Source: Trochalopteron elliotii
Lineage: Eukaryota > Chordata > Aves > Passeriformes > Leiothrichidae
Reading direction: 5' to 3'
Length of the DNA stretch: 64,000 nt
Assembly (NCBI GenBank): GCA_024734555.1
Contig: JANPWX010000443.1
Coordinates: 1,226,493-1,290,492 of the forward strand
Shown: piece by piece, positions 1 to 14,145 of the stretch
How the letters are laid out: every line of letters begins with the position of its first letter
Numbering within the stretch: the stretch's first letter is position 1
Position numbers and translations under genes: made by a program
Notes under the pieces: model-generated
Databases searched by the model: none
Seen by the model: the letters and a program-made list of their open reading frames with translations, nothing else
What the model was told of the DNA's origin: nothing

Positions 1-3000
1 AGACAAAAGCAGGGATAACAGCTCGCGTCAGTCAGGCACATCCACATCTGAGCTGCCACTTTCCCCAGAAGGATGAGGGGCTTTTTGGCAGCATCCTCCT
101 ACAGTGTTGACACAGAAAATGGTATTTCCAAGAATACAAATCAATTCAAGTGCCTTTTGGAAAGGCACTCAGATAACAGCAAATTTATGGACTTGTAGCC
201 TCTTCACTTTGCTTTTGGGCAGCTCGGGCTCGTTGCTTCATCAGGAGTGTCAGTTTGCAGAGCAGTGCTTGATCTGCAGTTCTTTGAGAAAGAAAATATT
301 TTTAAAACTTATCTTGATAGTTATAGAATTTCATATGAAAGATACATTTTTCCTGCCAAAAGATTCCTACAATTCTCAAGCAGCACTTCAAAACTGGTAG
401 AGCTGGACTGACATTGCATATTTTGCTGGTAATGGAGCATAGTAAAAACAGATATGGAAAGAAGAGTGAAGTACCCAAAGCTGCATTATCACAGAAGTAT
501 CAGCTCCTTTCAGACCTTTTCCTGGATAACATTTCAGCACTAGCAGTTCTACCTAAAATTTGGCTCATGGATTATGTTTTAAACTAAAATTGTGTGTATT
601 AAACCCATACCAAGGCAGGTTTCTGTGTTTAATTCAAAATTCTTCTCTAAACAAACTCTGTAACTTCTCTGTATGCTTCAGGTTGCAACAGTTTCTCTGT
701 ACATATCTTCAGATGAAGATGGTTTTTGCCAAAACTGAGGTAATAAATATCTATTTAGTGACTTTAGTTACTTTCCACAGTTCTCACAAGCATAAGAAGC
801 TCCAGCAAGTGCAGTGTCTTTTAAAAGTTCTCCCACTGTGCTTGTTCAGACAAATATTTCTGCTGACTTCAATTCCTCCCAGGAGAATTTACTTTGGAGA
901 AGAAATAGTTAAAAAAATTCCCCCAGGATTTGACTGAGTATAAATGTCAGCAACTTAGTAAGAACATTGGGACATTGTTTAAAATCAGATTAAAAAAACC
1001 CCAAAAAACAAAACGTAAACCAAGAGGTTAAGACCTGTTTTCCATCTCATCCAAGGAAATGGGTCTAGTATAATTCAAATAAAGTTGTTCAACAAGTAGG
1101 AGCTGAATACTTGGGTTAGAAGACATAGAAATGCTCCTGCTCAGGGGAGGTTTTCCAAAAGCCACCAGCTGCTTTCTGCCAGCTGCCACATGCATTTGCA
1201 GGTCTCACTGGCCCAGCAACGCCCCAGGTTAGATTTGCCTGCTGAGATCAGCCAACAACACCCCTCTTTTATAAAAAACTACAAGCAGTGACAATGAATT
1301 TGGCGTTTTCTTCATCAGCAGTGCTCAGCTTTGAGTTCCTGCCTCATTTAGCCAAAGATATTTGGCTTGGTCGCTGTTCCTCTTTGACAGTTTAGATATC
1401 GGTGCACTTCGCCTTCATGCAAACATGTGCTTTTTATTTCAGACTATGCTGAAAAACTATGTCAAGATGGTGGGGAAAATATATCCTCCTGCATCCCAGG
1501 ATAAAAAGGATGGCAGTCAATTCAAATTCATGTCCACTCATCCATGACAAGTGCATGCACATCTAGCTGATAAATGTGTTTATTTCCAGTGTCCCTCCAC
1601 GGTTCAGATGTCAAGAGAACAAAAAACTCCACCATGAGTGGCAGGACTTCCAGGAGGAGCCATGCCTCTGGCTGATCTATTCCTGGACTATATTTTTAAT
1701 TAACTTGAAAATGTCCAAAACAACAAATGTGTCTTTCGAGCGGAACTCAAATGACAAAGAACACAAAGCAATGAAACGCAGACCCAGCGTGGTTTTGCTC
1801 CTTTTCCTGAAAGAAAAAGGAGTGCTTTTATAAAATTCCAGTGCTCCTAGTTATGATGTAGAGACTGAACACACATGGAGGACAGAGAGGAGGTGGAATG
1901 ATGCCTTTCTGAAATAAACCCCAATGACTGAGTGTCACACTCAAATCCACACAAGGAGAAGACAAATGCTGCTGGGTCCAGTGTCCACATGAATTCCTGG
2001 CTGTCCACCCACCAGAAGATGTTGGGGAGGGAGGTTATAACAGCATCAAGAGTTGACTGGTCCCATGGGATGTTTTTAGGACTTATAAAACAAATTTAAA
2101 ACAAACAGTGAGCACGAAGCACTAACATGGTGAGAGCCCTTCTTGAAAGGCTGAAGAGGCTCCTTGGAAACAACAACTCCTTTGAATCATTTACAAATGC
2201 TGCCCCATCTGTAAACACAAGAAACATCCTTAATGTAAACAACATCCCTCGCCCTGGAAGTGTGAGGAGAAATGAACAGGAAGCAGGGCAGCAGGAGGAG
2301 GAATAAATCAGTGACAGACTTTTATGAAATAAGACATCTTGGTCCTTGGGCTTAAACGCACACACCAAAATCACTTATTAAATCCACATGGACCCAGCGA
2401 GCTCTTTAGAATAGACAGCCTAAAGAGATGAGGAACATGAAAGGAGCATCTAGAAACAGATGGAACATGAGGCTTTCAATAAACCTGAACATGGACGGGG
2501 ATCTTGCATAGCAGCAGCTGAACTGCCTCATTCTGTGAGCCCATCAAATTTCACAAGCTTAACAACATTGGACTGACTCTGCACGTGGGGATGAGAATTT
2601 GCAGAGGATAAACCCAGCCAGTGTTGTGGGGCTGATGAGCTGTGTGGTTCAGCTGTAAGGATGTTTCCTCCAGGAGAATGCAAGGTCCCCTTGTAGCACA
2701 TTGCTGGAATCAGCAGCTTCTCAGTGGGATTTGCCAAGGTATCTTGCCTGGTCCATGGTTAATTAAAGGATCATACAATTCCCTTTCCTGTTCTGTGCCA
2801 GTGCCAGAAATTCTTGTTCTAAGCCTGGATCTGGATCTCACTTTGAAATAAAAATTTTAAAGAATCCCCAGTGTCTGGTAGTATTCCATAGTTATTTTTT
2901 CTGTTATAGGAAGACCAACAGATCCAAAAATAAGATAAGAGCCAATATGGTCATCTCTGTACCAATATAGAGTAATTCTTCTTACCTTGGAGAACTTACA

Positions 3001-5590
3001 GAAATAGGCAGAAATGGACAGAAATTCAAACACAGGCAATTAGCACTGCATGATAATAAACTCTTGGTTCCTTGATATCCCTCATACTGTCCTGTCCATC
3101 TACCCATTCATCCTAGGCCTTCTAGCACCTCCTCATGACCACTGGCAGATTGGTTTTTTTTCATCAAGAGCTGCTGTGGTACTGATGAATAGAAGTATTT
3201 CATGGGGTAGAGAAGAATGACTGCAGACAGAAGATGCCCCCGGGTGAGATCAGACTTCCCATTAAAAAGCTTTATGTGTCTTCAGTTCTGACATGACACC
3301 AAGAGCCACCAATTAAATGTGACACAGCATATAATACAAATCTATGGTTATCTCTAATATGTAACAGTGCCTAGAACATAATTACCTGAATCACATTCAC
3401 CTTCACTCTGAGGCTGGAGCTTCACAATCCATCACTTCACCGACCTCCATCAAGAGTTTGAAAAAGACACCTTTGAAGAAAAGTTGAATTTTACAAGAAC
3501 ACTCTATTAGACTACAGATTAAGACAGGAAATTAGTACCTAGGGTCAAATCCTTTTGGTGCTGTTTACGTTGGAAAGGGGCCCCCTGATCTATATCTCTA
3601 TAAATATTATCTGCTGACCAGGTGCCAGCTGGGGGCAGGGTGTAAATCAGGACATGGTGCATCCTCTGCATCTGATGACTCCTCGGGATGGGGAGACCTC
3701 CCTGGGGGTATGGGTGGAGGTGTGGACTGCAAGACAAGATCCCTCCTTTTGGGCTCCAGGGAATTCAGGGCAGAAATACGAGCCCAGAAATGTGCATCAC
3801 AGGCACAGGAGATGGGGCACACACACTTAAATAGATTGTCTCTCCCATTTAGATCCACAGTGCACGTGGATTAAGGGATATCCCAGTAATCTGCAGGCAT
3901 TCCTTTAAGCAGAATCAACAGCCACCTGCCTGACTTGGGGCAGCATTTATGTAGAGGACTCCAAGCACACCTCAGCCTTTATAAATTATATAAATTAGGC
4001 TGCGTTCAGGAAGGTGGACTTTCTCCTGACTTTATCAGACATTATCAGCCCTTACAATGAGCTCCTGGCTTACAGACTGCATTGGTTCTGCTTTTCCATC
4101 TCTTTCTGTGCCATGAAGTCAGTCCCTTGGGATGAACAAGGGATGAGCTTGGTGCTGGGCATCTTCTCCTTCCCCAAAAGCTCTTCAAAACCCACCTCAT
4201 CATCCCATGTCTTTTTGGGACACAAAGTGATGTCAGTGGTTCCATCACTGATTTCAGGTGGTCCTGACCCATCTGGAAGGGAAGAGGTGATGATAAAGCA
4301 AATTTCCCCACATGCAAACCAGAGCTGAGGTCCTGCCATGAGGAAATCCCTGCAGGGCTGGACCTGTGGTCACCAAGCCACCTTCAAGGATTCAGTTTGT
4401 GAAGTGCCTTGGGTGAGCCAGACTCAGCAGTGCCCTGCCACTTGCAGGAGGCATTTGGCAGAAGGAGCAGAAACTGCTTGCTTTACACTTCTGAAAAGGA
4501 CTCTGCTGGCTAAGCTCAAGAATATTTTTAACAAAAGATGGCACAGCAGAAATATTCCAAACAGGAACTCTGTATCACTAAGTAAGGAGTTATTTTTCAA
4601 GTCTGAGTGTGAGCAGGATTTATGGCAAGATTGTGCCTCCAACTATTGCTACCACAACTGCTGCTCCTACCCAGTCATTAAATGTCTGGGTGCTTCCAAA
4701 AACCCAACAACTGGGGTTTTGGAGGCACTAAGAGCCTTTCATAGTAAATAAATATGAGTATCCTCAATTTACGACTGGAGTAACAAAGACAGAAAGCAAA
4801 GACTTTAGATCTTCCTGAGATCCCAGTCTGTGAAATGTCCATACTGGAAAACCACAATGTTCAGGGAAAAAAAGTGATACAGGATCTAAGAAAGCTTCAA
4901 CTGTTTTATAGAAACATTTACACACATCAAAACATTTCATCCCAGGCCACTGCCACTGCAGGTAGCTGCTAATTAAAATCTGCTGTGCTGTGGCTACTGT
5001 CTCTAAAACTCTGGCAAGCATATGTTTTATTTCTCTTCTTTTTTATGTTTCTATGTTGTTTGTTTAGTTTCTGAGCTTGTCTGAGGATATTTTCAAAATT
5101 CATTTTTATGTTTGAAGATTAAGTTTAATAAGCTTGTACAATATATGAAAAGATTATAATTTATTATTCAAAAAGTTTCCTGACAAGATGTCTACAAGAA
5201 ACATGACCCAAACCACACCGCCTTGTAATAATACCTCTTAAAAATTCCTGACCTCCCACTAAACACTCCTGCAGACTTCCCTGCTTCAGTCCTTGCTGAA
5301 TATCTCATATATGTCCCCTGTAACATTACACAGAAGGAAATGAAATGGGAAAGTCATCAGCTCAGACTGACAAATGAGGGCAATTATCTACCACCATGTT
5401 ATTTTCTCCTAGTATTGACAAAAAGCATTTTTTTTCCTGGCAGTGAAGGGCTGGAGGCTCATGAAAACACTTTTGCACATCACCTGTAACACTTGGGGCA
5501 TCTTCCCTTTTCTTAAAAAGGGCCCACTGAGAATATGGTGGACTGGAAAAGGAGAGAGGGCATGGGCTGTGCTAAGAGGGCAAAGGGAGT
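1..5590. other. Non-coding DNA downstream of MEGF6
   Basis: No exon of a recognisable gene was found. Open frames here are short and lack family motifs. In mammals ARHGEF16 lies tail-to-tail beyond the MEGF6 3' end, but nothing here resembles its RhoGEF, PH or SH3 exons. Only short A/T runs were noted, for example an A/C-rich stretch near 990-1,015. Confidence 0.6.
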
Positions 5591-5680
5591 ACAGGTGTGA
5601 GGAACACAGGTGTGAGAAATACAGGTGTGAGAAATACAGGTGTGAGAAATACAGGTGTGAGAAATACAGGTGTGAGAAGT
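5591..5680. repeat. 15-bp minisatellite, six units, each with a T-box half-site
   Basis: Six head-to-tail copies of acaggtgtgagaaat fill exactly 90 bp. Copies two to five are identical; the first differs at three bases and the last at one. Every copy contains AGGTGTGA, the half-site bound by T-box transcription factors, repeated at 15-bp intervals on one strand. The array is open in several frames only because its period is a multiple of three. Confidence 0.95.
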
Positions 5681-8600
5681 AAAAGCAAAACCATGAGAAC
5701 ACGGTGTGTCTGCAGAGGTTTGGAGCTCACATAACCACTCCCAGGCTCAGCCCAGGGGTGGTGCTGCCTCTGCCTGCCCCCAGGGTCACTTCTCAGGATC
5801 TCCTTCACTCCCCAGCCCTACTCCTGCACACTGTGTCCACTGGAATAAAGGTTTTCCCACCAGCAGGTGACACTCCAGCCTCAGGGCAGTGTGTCCTCTC
5901 CCAGTGGTTTCCATGTGCCCACTGACCTGGCTTTCTCCTTTCCCTGCATTATACTCCAAGGATGGACTCCTTTCTGCCATCACCACTGTCCCTGTGTCCC
6001 CACAAGAGCAGGTGACAACCAGGCTGGGCATGGGGTTGGTATTTTATTGACACAGCTGTTTGACAATTTGTGATTTTATTATTACAGATTTCATATTTGC
6101 TAAAAAAAGCTTGCCTTTCTAGCTGGAGAATGCTTTTCTTCCCTATTTTTGTCCTTTTGGGTGTTTTTTTTATTCCATGTGATAGGGTTTGGGAGCACTA
6201 CCCTAAGAGACCTTGTGTGAGCTTGGTCCACATGCCAACAGCTACTTACTATCACTAACAGGTAAAACTACTCAGGGATTTTAAAGCTTTTAAGAAGACT
6301 TTGTCTAGACTGGTATTTAGTGGCAATACAATTAAATCATATTGCAGAAGAAAAAGAGAAAAAGAGATTAAATTATTTTAATTACCTTTTGAAGCCACTT
6401 CTTCCCTGCGGAGGTCAGACCTTGATTTAAATTGGTGCACGTCAGGTGTTGGTCCACTGATGTAGAAGCAGTGTGAAGGTTAAAGGGATCATGTATTTGT
6501 CTGTAACACAGGATAAAGCCTGGCCTATAGCACAGCTATATTTGCAATAAATCTGTTCTTTTTTTTCTTTCCTTGCTACAAATTTTGTCAAAGGAGTCCC
6601 TCGGCATGGTGCTGTCTCTCAGGATTCCTGTGCAATGTCCAGCATGCTGATACTGGGCATAAACTTTCCTGGGATGCATGGATGGGTTTTCCATGCCTGT
6701 TCCCCATGGGCATCTCCTCACCCTTTTGTGCCACCCTGCCCTGCACACCACCTCAGTGTGAAGACCAACCATGTCCAAAATGGACAAGGGCTATAATTAT
6801 CTATTTATCCATACTTATTTCTCCCACATTATCCCACTTATTGTTTCTCCACCATGCTTGGGTGGATGGCATTGCTTTGCTCCTTGGGCTTTTCCAGCTC
6901 TCTCTCCACATCAGATGCATCTCCAGTGCCTGATAATCTTTCCCTAGACAATTAAACCTTCATTTGTTGCTTCCTTGCAACTCCAGATTTTAAAACTATA
7001 CACTTTTTTTTTTCTTTTTCTGTTAGGTTAGGATTGCTTCCAACTTCCAATCCCCAATTTAGATTACATGCTCAGAAACTAACTCCAAACATTTACTGTG
7101 TTTGAAGGTCACAGTGCTATTGATTGATTTCCAGTTATAATGTATGTTGTCCTAACATGAGTTAAAAACATTCTGGGCTAAATCCAAAAATGCTGGGATC
7201 AAAGCATCTGGACTTGTTGCTTTCATGTTTGGCACATAAAGGGGCTGGCAGTCACCAATGTGGTCTTGGCTGGGCTATAGTTGTTTTCATTCTCTGATGT
7301 GAAACAGTTGGGAATCACAGACCCTCCAACAGTTATAGTGGACTAAATAAAAATTGGCTTAAAAACCTGCCAAGCATTTGAAAGTGCCAGTCTCCAGAGT
7401 TTTTCACAACTTATTGGCTATGGCATGTTTTTCTTTTCATTTCTCTTGTGTTTTTTTTCTTCCTCTCTCTCTCTGTTTTTTTTTTAAGAAAGAATTTTCT
7501 GCAAAATTAGGCTTTCAGTTGGGTATTTGAAATAGGTAAAGTTTTCATCTCATCAGACTCAATTTATCATCTTTGATCTGACTTCACTCATTCTTTTGGC
7601 TGCTCCATCTCATTTTATAATTTAAAAAAAAAAACCAACATTTTTGCTATCAAACTTATCACATAAGAAAATAAACAAGGGCCAATTTCTTGGCTAGCTC
7701 GTCCTAAAGATATCCCAGCACTGCATCTGCATGTCAGCTTTTCACTTTCAAATTCACTCTAAACAGATTATTCCTAAAGTTTTTTCATTAGTCTCCCCTA
7801 AAAGTCTTCTATTTATGTTTGCTGTTTATAAAATCGCATCCAGGGGCCGTTGTGCAACACGCTGCACAGAGTCAAAAGCCATCAAGCCCTTGAGACAAAC
7901 AATGGAAAACACTTTATAGATGGGAGCTGTTGTACAGATGGAGGATGGGGGCAGGAGGGACATGGAGCTTGGAGAGAGGAAGAATTATGGATGTTGGCCA
8001 TGGTTATGAAAGAAGCCAGTGGCAGAGCCAGCCACTTAACCCACATTCCCATCCAATTGCTTCCCTACTAATTAATTTTCCTCTCTCATCCTTTTGGAAG
8101 GCACATTATAATTTTTGCCCCCTTCTCTCATGTTTCTGAAAAAACAAAGTGCTGGTGATTGAAAAATCAAATTTTTCATGGACATCACGCGTTTTTTTCA
8201 GTCGCTTTGGCAAATTTCTAGGAACTTTGTGTTGGCCTTGGGAGCTTTGGATCAGGCACGGGGGCTGCCCCTGGTGAGGAGGGCAGCACCAGGAAGGTCA
8301 CTGCTGCCAGAGTTAAAGAGCTGCTCCTGTTATTTCCAGCCAGACAACGGCACCTCGGGTTGAGGTTTATGCTCAGACAAGTTTTAGTGCAGTCTATCGG
8401 TCAGAGGGAGCAGTGCTGCTCCTCCTGCCTCCCACTCTTGACAGCTAATCCACAGGAAAAGGGGATTTATGGTGGCCCCATCAGTGGTTCAGCCCTGCAC
8501 TGCAGCTCAGCATCCAAGATTGATGCTGTCAATGTTCTCTGCCCATCCCTCCGTGGCTTCAGCAGACCTCTCCCGAGGGACCACGAGCTGCAAATCCCCT

Positions 8601-10332
8601 TTCTGCTGCCCACACTGAGCTGAGATTCCTTGGATTCAGGCAAGGGATATCAGAGGGAAAAATGGGAGGAGGAAAAGGACTATATGATCCTTAACCTCTG
8701 CATGAGAAGCAGGGTCTTCTCTGACTGATTTTTAAACAGAGCATTTTCAACATCTCCACGAGGCTCCCAATCAGTTCTGGGACAGTAAAACTTGGACTGA
8801 AGAGAGGCTAAAACCAGCTAAAATTAATGTTTTAGAGACAGTCAGGACATGAGGGATGAAGTGTTAAAGCAAAGAGATGATTTCAGTTCTGGCACCTTTG
8901 GCAAGGCTAAATATCTCTTTAGGACTCATAGTAATGAAAAAATGAATGTTCCACTAAGAAAACCAACACTCAGCATAAAACACACATTTACCATTAATAT
9001 GTAGTCTAGAGCCATCTAAAAGTAAGATTACCTTATAGTAAAATGAATATAAATTTGGCTTGCTAAAGGATTTTGAGGACATTTTTGTGCTCAGGTGAAA
9101 CATTATCAATTGCTGCTGTGTGTGGCTGTATTTATACAGTTTGCTTTTCATATTGCCATTAGAAAAATCCATGCACATTCTTTCCATGTAAAATAATTTT
9201 GTAAAATAACTTAGTCCAACAGTTACACCTAGTCTGAGTATCAAAGTTTTTTTTTATTATTATTTTTAATGTTTTGATTATAAGTGAGTAAATGAGCATA
9301 TGTGCAATTATATTTTGGGTGCAATAGCTTCAGCCGCCACATTTTGGCATTTTATTTTATTAGCTAAAAGCTCACATATGGTTTCCATGTTTCCAATCTG
9401 GCTTTAAGGATGCAATGGCTGAATTAAGCAATGTTTCTCCTCACTCCAATTCCCTTAGATATACTTAAAAAGTCCATTCAGATTATAAAAAAAGTAAATT
9501 AAGGTTTATAATATTCAGAAGGTGGCCCATGGTAGTGAATAATACAGTGCTATCTTGTAAGTCCCCTTGCACCCTGCAGAAACTGTTAAAGGCCGAGTTT
9601 CATAGCTTAAAATATTAAATCACTCTCTGATTCTGTGGGGCAGAGTCATGCCTGAATCCCAGCATATTTCTTTTATGAACAACAAAGCCATTATATCAGC
9701 GTGAGAAGCCCCAGATAATGGGTCACCCCACATGGCCACTGGGATTTGCAGGTCCTCCAGCACCTCCCCACTTTGGACCTCAGGGGTTTGGGGAGGGTTT
9801 TGAGAGTCCCTGTTCAACACAGTCTGACAAAGTTTAGAAAAATGACCTGGAGGAAAGAGCTCGGGGTCACTTGTAGCTGTGAGAGTGGCCAAGAGGAATT
9901 GTTGGGTCTCATCCACTGTTGAGCAGAGGATGGGGACAGAGGGCTGGGAGTGGGGCACAGCTCCAGGGGGTTTATGGAAAGGGCATGAAGAGCTCTGAAT
10001 CCCACAGGGTTTGTGGCAGAGGTGGTGTGGCTCAGACATCAGGCAGCACTTCCCAGCCACAGACATTGTGAATCCCTAAAGGCAAAGAGGGAAGTCAGCG
10101 AGTCCCTTGGGAAGAGGTTTGCAATAACTGCAGGCAAACTCACGTCAGGGATGGTCTTGGCCTCAGTGCAGCAGCTTGGCTGAGTGACCTCCCAGGTCTC
10201 AGCCAACCCCACATTTCTGTGAGCTCATCAGAACACATCCAGCACGTCTGGGAGCATGGGAACGTGGGACTCCTCTGCTGAAGTGGTGCAAAAATAAATC
10301 AGATCCAGGATATCCCTCTTTTTTCACAGGAT
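5681..10332. other. Non-coding DNA, nothing recognisable
   Basis: No exon, repeat family or RNA gene was recognised. There are pyrimidine-rich runs near 7,445-7,490 and T/A-rich patches near 7,620 and 9,250. The open frame at 9,620-10,066 on the minus strand has no known motif. Confidence 0.55.
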
Positions 10333-10570
10333 CCTTGAATGGTTTGAACTGCAGGGGGGCCTTTAAAGCTCATCTCGTTCCAACACCCCCCACCATGGGC
10401 AGGGACACCTTCCACTATCCCAGATTGCTCCAAGTCCCATCCAACCTGGCCTTGAACATCCCCAGGGATGGGGCAGCCAGAGCTTTTCTGGGCAACCTGT
10501 GCCAGTGCCCCACCAGCCATCCTAATACAGACTTACTTCTCCAGATCTTCAAGTTTCCATCTAAGTCCAT
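10333..10570 (-). mobile_element. CR1 retroposon fragment, antisense
   Basis: The plus strand reads as the reverse complement of a CR1 3' region: a gaatggttt start, then the hallmark stretches caccatgggcagggacacc, ccaacctggccttgaac and ctgggcaacctgt. CR1 is the dominant non-LTR retroposon of birds. It is 5'-truncated, as is usual. Confidence 0.85.
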
Positions 10571-13500
10571 CCAAATCCGGCAAAACATTCAAGTTTGAAC
10601 ATAACCCATCTCCATAGGTACACTTAAGCATGGGATTAAACAGTTTTCTGAATGGGGTCCCTATGTTACTAAGGATTGGCTGTTAGTCTTGGCTCTTTTT
10701 TTCGGCTAAATTGAGATGGGAAAAGGTTTCCACACTGGGATGAAGCCAAGGGCTTTTTCTCTCCCTTTCTCTCTCTTTTTTTCCACCTTTTTTTCTCCAA
10801 TAGAACAAGACAGATGCCTGAAAACTTTTTCTATCTTGCTAATATCCTGGAATTTGGGCCTTTGGGTGTGGGAAATTCAAGAATAAATCACTGCTCAGAC
10901 ACGTTCAGCTGAAGATTGTAATCCCAGTTCTCACATACATGAGCTCTCCTGACCACTGGGATGTTTAAACCAGCAGAGTTCTTATGATTTGGGTAAATCA
11001 CAGAGTAAGAAGGGGAGACAGTGTAAGGGATGGCCTAAATCCATCTGATTTTCCACTGGGTTTTGGTGTTGACAAATAATTTTCTAAAGATTTATTTTAA
11101 TTGAAGCTTCCTAATCAACTCTAAACATTTGACTGATATTTTAAAGGGTGACTTTTTTTTTTTCAGTTCTTTGGAGGCATCAAACTATCACAGCTTTGCC
11201 TGAAGTCACAGAGAAGGAGGTGACCTCAGCTTTTCTGAAAATCAGCTGTACATATACCATGTTTGTGAACAGAATTGCTGTCTGTGACCACTTTTAAAAA
11301 TGTAGACCTTGGATGTCTTCCCTTTTTAGTACCAGCGAATTGAACTAATCAAAACATCAAGAGCTCAGAGAACAAGTGAATATTGTGTTGGAAATTCCAC
11401 GTAGAGCCTGGACTGGTCCACATGGATACACAATTTGCAAGATCAAGAGATGCTTCAGCCCTTCTGCCAACACTTGAAAAAAAACATTGTAAGGTTTAAG
11501 GAGGAAAGCAAATTAATGGAAACATCCGCTTAAAAGGACCGTTTCCAATCACTGGTACTCCATTCATTACAGGCCTGAGTGGTTCCAGAGACAACAGAAA
11601 ACTATGCATTGTTGCAATGCCAAGAACAAGAGACGCAATATGGATGTTGTGTTGCTTCTCACTCATGGCAATCTGAATGTTTTCGTGCCCTTCCCATCTT
11701 GCCTGGCGCGTTCATCAGCCAGAAAATTACTGCCACTGTCTCCCTCGTGACCAAATGGGAGGCAGGGCTGGTATTTCAGGACCCTTCCAGCCAGACACAG
11801 TTGGGTTGGGGTGCTGGAGCTGGAGCTTGCACAGCCCCAGCAGCAATATAAGGCAGACACTGGGCAGGAATTCTGCCTGATGCATCGTCAAGCTAAAAAA
11901 CATTTCATGGGAGGCAAAGTCTTTTTATGGGAGGTAAAAGCACAGCAGTCATTTAATTAACAATACCTCAAAGTCTTCAGAGAACCACATGGCTGAAGTT
12001 TTCCCAGGGCCACGGTGATAACTTGTTAAAATTTGGCCAATGCAGTTTAATCTTTGCTCCCCAGCATCCCTGTGGCGTGGCAGCGACATTACGGCACGGC
12101 CTCTCCAGCATGGCAAGGACTTGAAAATGTCACCATATGTTACAGATAGCTCAAGAGCACATGGAAAAACTTCATCTCGAGGCCTGGCAAGGCACACACA
12201 ATAAAACTGGGCTTTTTCAGAAAGTGAAGCAGCAGCCTTTCAGCAGAGCTTGTTACCGACCCACGTCTAGCAGACAGGAGGGTGCACCATTTCTGAGTAG
12301 TACCTAAGGAATCTGTACTCAATATACTCACCAGGTAAGGCAGAAATAACCCTACAATGTCCAATATTACCTGATTGAGGTCAACAGGCCATTACTAGGA
12401 GGAGGACACCAGCTGCCACTGCCCAGTGTGAAGTCCATCACAGTCTGCTGGAATCACCAAATTCTGTCGAGTTTGATGAAGCCAGAATGGGTTAAGAAAT
12501 GGGTATGTGTGGTGAAATTGTGCAACTTGTATTGTTTTGGCACTGCATATATTCTAAACTAACAATCTTGGCCAAGTTAGGCTTTTTTTTTTTTTTAATC
12601 TTTCCTTTTAGGCCTCTTGTAATTTAATCTTACCCCAAATTTATGGAACGAATACATACCCGCTTTATGCCAATCAGTGAGGATTAGTCTTTGCAAAGAC
12701 TGTTTCTTCCGTGCTATTTTGCATCTTGGTGCACTTTTCTAGGTCTCCTAAATGCAAAAATAAACAAACATCCATACATCTGGGAGCAGATTTCCAAGCA
12801 GAGCCCAGCGCCAGCTTTTTTTCCCTGTTCCGAGTGCTCAGCACCCACGGTGGGGCCAGCTCAGCTAAACCAGGGCCAGGTTTCCATAGGAACAGGGCGA
12901 TCTGGAGGCTCCCATGGTGACAAATATGCACAGATTCATCGTTTAACTCATCCTCCCACCCAGGAATGATAAAATGACACAGTGCTGCAGCAGCAGCAGC
13001 AATGTCAGCTATCGATAACAACAGCAGCAACCCCGCCACGGACACATAAACAGCTGGGAGGAATGTTGGCCGTGCAGGGAGATTGCTCAAGTCCCCAGTG
13101 CAGACCTGAGTGTTTGCTTATGTTCCTGCTTGGCAAGATATGGCCCTGTGGAGATACTGGTCAGTGCTTGGGTAAGAGAATCATTTCTGACATGCCACCG
13201 ATTCCTCAGAGCATAAGGGAACCATGCGGAAGGGAGATACCGTGTTGGTAACTGCTCCTCCTTGCTGAATTACTGGGCCTGCCCCTGATTTATGAAGTGC
13301 AATTCTGGACAGGATGTTGCCAGTTGAGGCTGTGTATTGCTTTACAGCTGCAGGATTTAGGGATGACCCGTGTCCTGCAGGGAAATGGCTCTACACTGGA
13401 CAGGGGATGGTCTGAGCAGGTGTTTTCCATCTCTAGCTTCCATGGCAAGTCGAGTTATTCTGTCTGACAACTGCCAAGTGCACATTTCATTGGATAGGAG

Positions 13501-13766
13501 AGAGAGTTGGGTGAGCAAAGCAGGGAAGCCTTGCCCTTATTCATACAAACAGCCTGATGAATTTCTTTCTGCTGCAGTCCCTCCTTATTTTGCATTTTCT
13601 TTCTACAAATATTTGAGTGAACCAAATTCACGGTCTCATGCAAAAGAGTCACTGGATATAATTTGTGCACACAAAAGCACTCGGGCTTATAATCAGGAGA
13701 CAGTAACCTCATGTGCCAGAGAAGCCACATGATGTTGAGTGTCTGATCTATATCTGGATTTGCACA
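10571..13766. other. Non-coding DNA with a short CAG run
   Basis: No gene was recognised. A pyrimidine-rich tract lies near 10,750-10,800 and a short imperfect CAG/CAA run at about 12,985-13,030. The CAG run creates leucine- and alanine-rich stretches in a 138-codon minus-strand frame (12,674-13,090) that I regard as spurious. Confidence 0.55.
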
Positions 13767-14145
13767 GAATCAGAGAATCATTTAAGCTGGGAAACCCTCT
13801 TAGACCATCGAGTCCAACCATTAACCCAGCACCGCCAAGTCCACCATGAGCCATGCCCCTAAGCACCACATTTACATGTTATTTGAACAATTCCAGGTGT
13901 GGTGACTCCACCACAGCCTGTTCCAATGCCTGACCACCCTTCTGGAGAAGACATTTTCCCTAATATCCAATCAAAACCTCTCCTGGGCACAGCTTGAGGC
14001 CATTTCCTCTTGCCATATCACTTGTTACCTGGAAGAAAAGACCACTCCCCACCTGAGTTCAACCTCCTGTCAGGGAGTTGTAGAAAGTGATAAGGTCCCC
14101 CTGATCCTCCTTTTCTCCATACTAAACAACCCTTGCAGGTAGATT
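13767..14145 (-). mobile_element. CR1 retroposon fragment, antisense (longest in window)
   Basis: From cagaatcagagaatcattt the plus strand follows a CR1 reverse complement. It passes through cgagtccaaccattaaccc, ccacagcctgttccaatg, aatatccaatcaaaacctc and ttgaggccatttcctcttg, then reaches the ctgatcctccttttctcc segment. About 380 bp of CR1 3' sequence are present. Confidence 0.88.

Noticed and set aside
1..5590. 3' exons of ARHGEF16, the expected tail-to-tail neighbour
   Set aside because: No open frame or splice-bordered segment here resembles RhoGEF, PH or SH3 sequence; the neighbour probably lies outside the window.
5443..5682. Open frame encoding repeated YRCEK pentapeptides
   Set aside because: Produced by the 15-bp minisatellite, whose period keeps any frame open; no sign of a gene around it.
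12674..13090. 138-codon minus-strand frame with a leucine/alanine-rich segment like a signal peptide
   Set aside because: The hydrophobic run comes from a CAG/CAA simple repeat, and no homologous domain or splice context was seen.
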